A stretch of 6,057 nucleotides of DNA, taken from the NCBI GenBank assembly GCA_030621975.1, contig JAUXGQ010000123.1, positions 1-6,057 on the forward strand, in the 5' to 3' direction. Below the pieces are notes generated by a model that made no database searches, was not told where the DNA came from, and saw only the letters and a list, made by a program, of their open reading frames with translations. This document shows, in pieces, positions 4,871-6,057 of this stretch. The translations under genes were made by a program, and so were the position numbers. Every line of letters begins with the position of its first letter. Positions within the stretch are counted from its first letter, which is position 1. Source of the stretch: Gammaproteobacteria bacterium (GTDB taxonomy: Bacteria > Pseudomonadota > Gammaproteobacteria > Chromatiales > Chromatiaceae).

Positions 4871-5344
4871 ATGCGGGCATTAACGGGAGCAGGCTGGATA
4901 CTCTCGGGGCTGCTGATTCTAACATGCCCCGTGCAGGCCGTGGATGAGGTTCAATCGCTGGTATCGGCTGCAACCGCTGGCCGGCTCGCACAGGTGCAGG
5001 ATCTGCTCGCCGATGGGGTGGACGTCAACGGAAAGAGCGGATTGGGGCGCACGGCACTGAGTGGTGCTGCATTCAATGGAAACCTGCGCACCTTGCGCGC
5101 CTTACTGGCCGCGGGTGCCGATGTGAAACTGATCGATGCCCGGGGACGCACGGCACTCATGGAGGCGGTCGTGTCCGGATACGCAGACGTGGTGGAACTG
5201 CTGATAACCATGGGCGCGGATGTAAACGCCAAAGACAAGGCCGGAGATTCACCCTTGAAGATCGCAACGCGGGGTGGACACTCAAGGATTCAGGAGCTTC
5301 TGCAAACGGCGGGTGCGACAGAGGACGAGGAAGAGGAAGACTAG
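4871..5344 (+). CDS. Exported ankyrin-repeat protein
   Basis: A 157-residue protein with a probable Sec signal peptide: R2, hydrophobic WILSGLLILT (9-18), and a likely cleavage after VQA at residue 23. C19 is not in a proper lipobox (ILTC), so lipidation is unlikely. The mature part is four ankyrin repeats: a degenerate first (about 26-54, ending GVDVNGKS), then 58-89 (GRTALSGAAFNGNLRTLRALLAAGADV), 91-122 (GRTALMEAVVSGYADVVELLITMGADVN) and a last at 124-149 (GDSPLKIATRGGHSRIQELLQTAGA). It ends in an acidic tail, EDEEEED. Ankyrin repeats bind other proteins; the partner cannot be named, but the site would be periplasmic. No strong ribosome-binding site is seen (TGGA 12 nt upstream). It is divergent from apaG and has no evident metabolic link to it. 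Confidence 0.88.
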   Translation: MRALTGAGWILSGLLILTCPVQAVDEVQSLVSAATAGRLAQVQDLLADGVDVNGKSGLGRTALSGAAFNGNLRTLRALLAAGADVKLIDARGRTALMEAVVSGYADVVELLITMGADVNAKDKAGDSPLKIATRGGHSRIQELLQTAGATEDEEEED

Positions 5345-5482
5345 GAACAAGGTTCTTGCAATACTGGATGAATTTGTTAAGGTCTTACCGCGAATTAAAG
5401 GTGTAACCTGTGACGACGGTCAAAGATCTTACCTTAGGAATATACCAATGTCTGTAGTAGACCAACCGTATCGGGGTTGAAA

Positions 5483-5662
5483 ATGAGAAAGACGAGACAT
5501 TCCCATAAAAAGCCGGATTTTCTGGCGGTACTGGTCATCTTGGTCGCCGTGAGTGTCCTTGTAAGTGCAACCTTACAGGCGCATGTCGAAAGTTCAACGG
5601 AAACGGCGGTGATGGCGGCACAACTGGAAAAGGACTCCGATATGGCGCTTCAGCCCCGCTAG
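5483..5662 (+). CDS. Small single-TM protein, unrecognised
   Basis: A 59-residue frame beginning MRKTRHSHKKPDF: a strongly basic N-terminus (R2, K3, R5, K9, K10), one hydrophobic helix at about 13-31 (FLAVLVILVAVSVLVSA) and a polar, partly acidic tail. This fits an N-in membrane anchor, or a signal peptide cut after LQA (31-33). I do not recognise a family. The ATG at 5483 is chosen over a TTG two codons earlier; GGGG (5473-5476) lies 6 nt before it as a passable ribosome-binding site. It lies 138 bases after the ankyrin gene, on the same strand; that gap has no clear terminator or promoter. Confidence 0.6.
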   Translation: MRKTRHSHKKPDFLAVLVILVAVSVLVSATLQAHVESSTETAVMAAQLEKDSDMALQPR

Positions 5663-5721
5663 GGGACGTTGTCGATCTTGTCCACAAGCCAACCTGTTAC
5701 CCACTGAATTCAGCCTTTCCG

Positions 5722-5741
5722 GGGGTGTATACCCCTTTATT
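5722..5741 (+). terminator. Weak terminator-like hairpin after the small membrane-protein gene
   Basis: GGGGT (5722-5726) pairs with ACCCC (5731-5735) over a GTAT loop, followed by TTTATT. The stem has only five pairs, four of them G-C, and the T-run is interrupted. It lies 60 bases beyond the stop codon and 120 before the next gene, so it may separate the two units. The remainder of 5663-5861 holds a short CTTGT/ACAAG palindrome (5677-5688) and no clear promoter. Confidence 0.3.
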
Positions 5742-5861
5742 CTCCGTAATTCGCGCTTTTTGGTTGTCCCCGCCTGCGTCGAGCGTTTGGATGTGGTACA
5801 TTCTTCCCCGCTCTTCAGACCCGGAAATCTTCATAACGAGAGGATTTTCTGAGATAACCAT

Positions 5862-6057
5862 ATGAGCAACCCCAAACACACGCTTTTCTGGATGGCCCTC
5901 TATCTGGCGATAGTGGCGGCAATCTGTTTTGCGCTTTACGAACCGCTCAAGGGTGCCTTCCTCGCAAATTGGGTATTCAACAGCCTGATCCTGGGCGTCT
6001 TGCTGGTCGGGATCGGCATCACCGTGCGGCAGGTCCTGGTGCTGGAGCGGGAGCTGA
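5862..6057 (+). CDS. Two-TM N-terminus of a probable MotA/TolQ/ExbB-type proton-channel protein (cut by window edge)
   Basis: The frame is open from ATG 5862 to the right edge (65 codons). It shows a hydrophobic helix at about 8-26, a short linker with YEPLKGAFLANW (26-37) and a second helix at about 38-58 running into VRQVLVLEREL. The FNSLILGVLLVGI..RQVL pattern recalls a group of proteobacterial proteins annotated as MotA/TolQ/ExbB proton-channel family, which convert ion flow into force together with an OmpA- or ExbD-like partner; the diagnostic later helices lie outside the window. The ribosome-binding site is poor: GAG about 8 nt upstream, and AGAGGA too far at about 17. The coding frame is convincing; the family is tentative. 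Confidence 0.55.
   Translation, partial: MSNPKHTLFWMALYLAIVAAICFALYEPLKGAFLANWVFNSLILGVLLVGIGITVRQVLVLEREL

Noticed and set aside
4855..4945. Short frame starting MEILIDAGIN, resembling the end of an ankyrin repeat, overlapping the ankyrin gene start
   Set aside because: It is out of frame with the gene, stops after about 30 codons, and the bases upstream in that frame contain stops and no further repeat; likely chance.
5274..5480. 68-codon frame overlapping the end of the ankyrin gene
   Set aside because: Its first third is the ankyrin coding sequence in another frame, and the remainder has no ribosome-binding site or recognisable protein.
5697..5879. 60-codon minus-strand frame before the MotA-like gene
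   Set aside because: No ribosome-binding site or homology-like sequence; it crosses the leader and start of the plus-strand gene.

Overview
The window looks like chromosome from a gammaproteobacterium of moderately high GC. The lgt-thyA pair (one base apart) and the convergent folA / apaH-apaG arrangement are both known from Escherichia coli, where they are separate loci; here they sit side by side. ThyA has the E. coli length of 264 residues and the same catalytic numbering, and Lgt, ApaG and ApaH are close to E. coli in length and motifs. Genus cannot be set from the sequence; the intergenic repeats and high-GC style would fit a Chromatiales-like lineage, which is a guess.

Layout, left to right. 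Bases 1-117 (minus) hold the first 39 codons of a DUF255/YyaL-type thioredoxin-domain protein, preceded by a near-perfect match to a type 1 IscR (Rrf2) operator. Bases 156-332 are non-coding and hold a perfect hairpin, an inverted repeat of a dispersed family, and an intrinsic terminator for the next minus-strand gene. Bases 408-761 (minus) encode a small XRE-type repressor, divergent from lgt. Then come lgt (891-1721) and thyA (1723-2517), an intergenic palindromic element, folA (2741-3274), a second palindromic element of similar design, and the convergent apaG-apaH operon (4690-3457, minus). The right part holds a signal-peptide ankyrin-repeat protein (4871-5344), a 59-residue single-TM protein (5483-5662) and the start of a two-TM protein resembling MotA/TolQ/ExbB proton-channel proteins (5862 to the edge).

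How the genes work together. ThyA makes dTMP and releases dihydrofolate, which FolA reduces back to tetrahydrofolate, so thyA and folA form a functional pair separated only by a repeat element. Lgt attaches diacylglycerol to prolipoproteins and shares a transcript with thyA by position. ApaH hydrolyses Ap4A, with ApaG as its usual operon partner. The right-hand genes are envelope-targeted and may or may not form a unit.

Most of the window is conserved housekeeping. The parts worth a second look are non-coding: the IscR-like operator at a gene of unknown role, two intergenic palindromes whose arms are built of short phased units (9 nt and 10 nt), a third dispersed repeat family with three arms in the window, and a terminator-like hairpin inside the last codons of folA. 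I saw no tRNA, rRNA, CRISPR array, transposase or clear phage gene.
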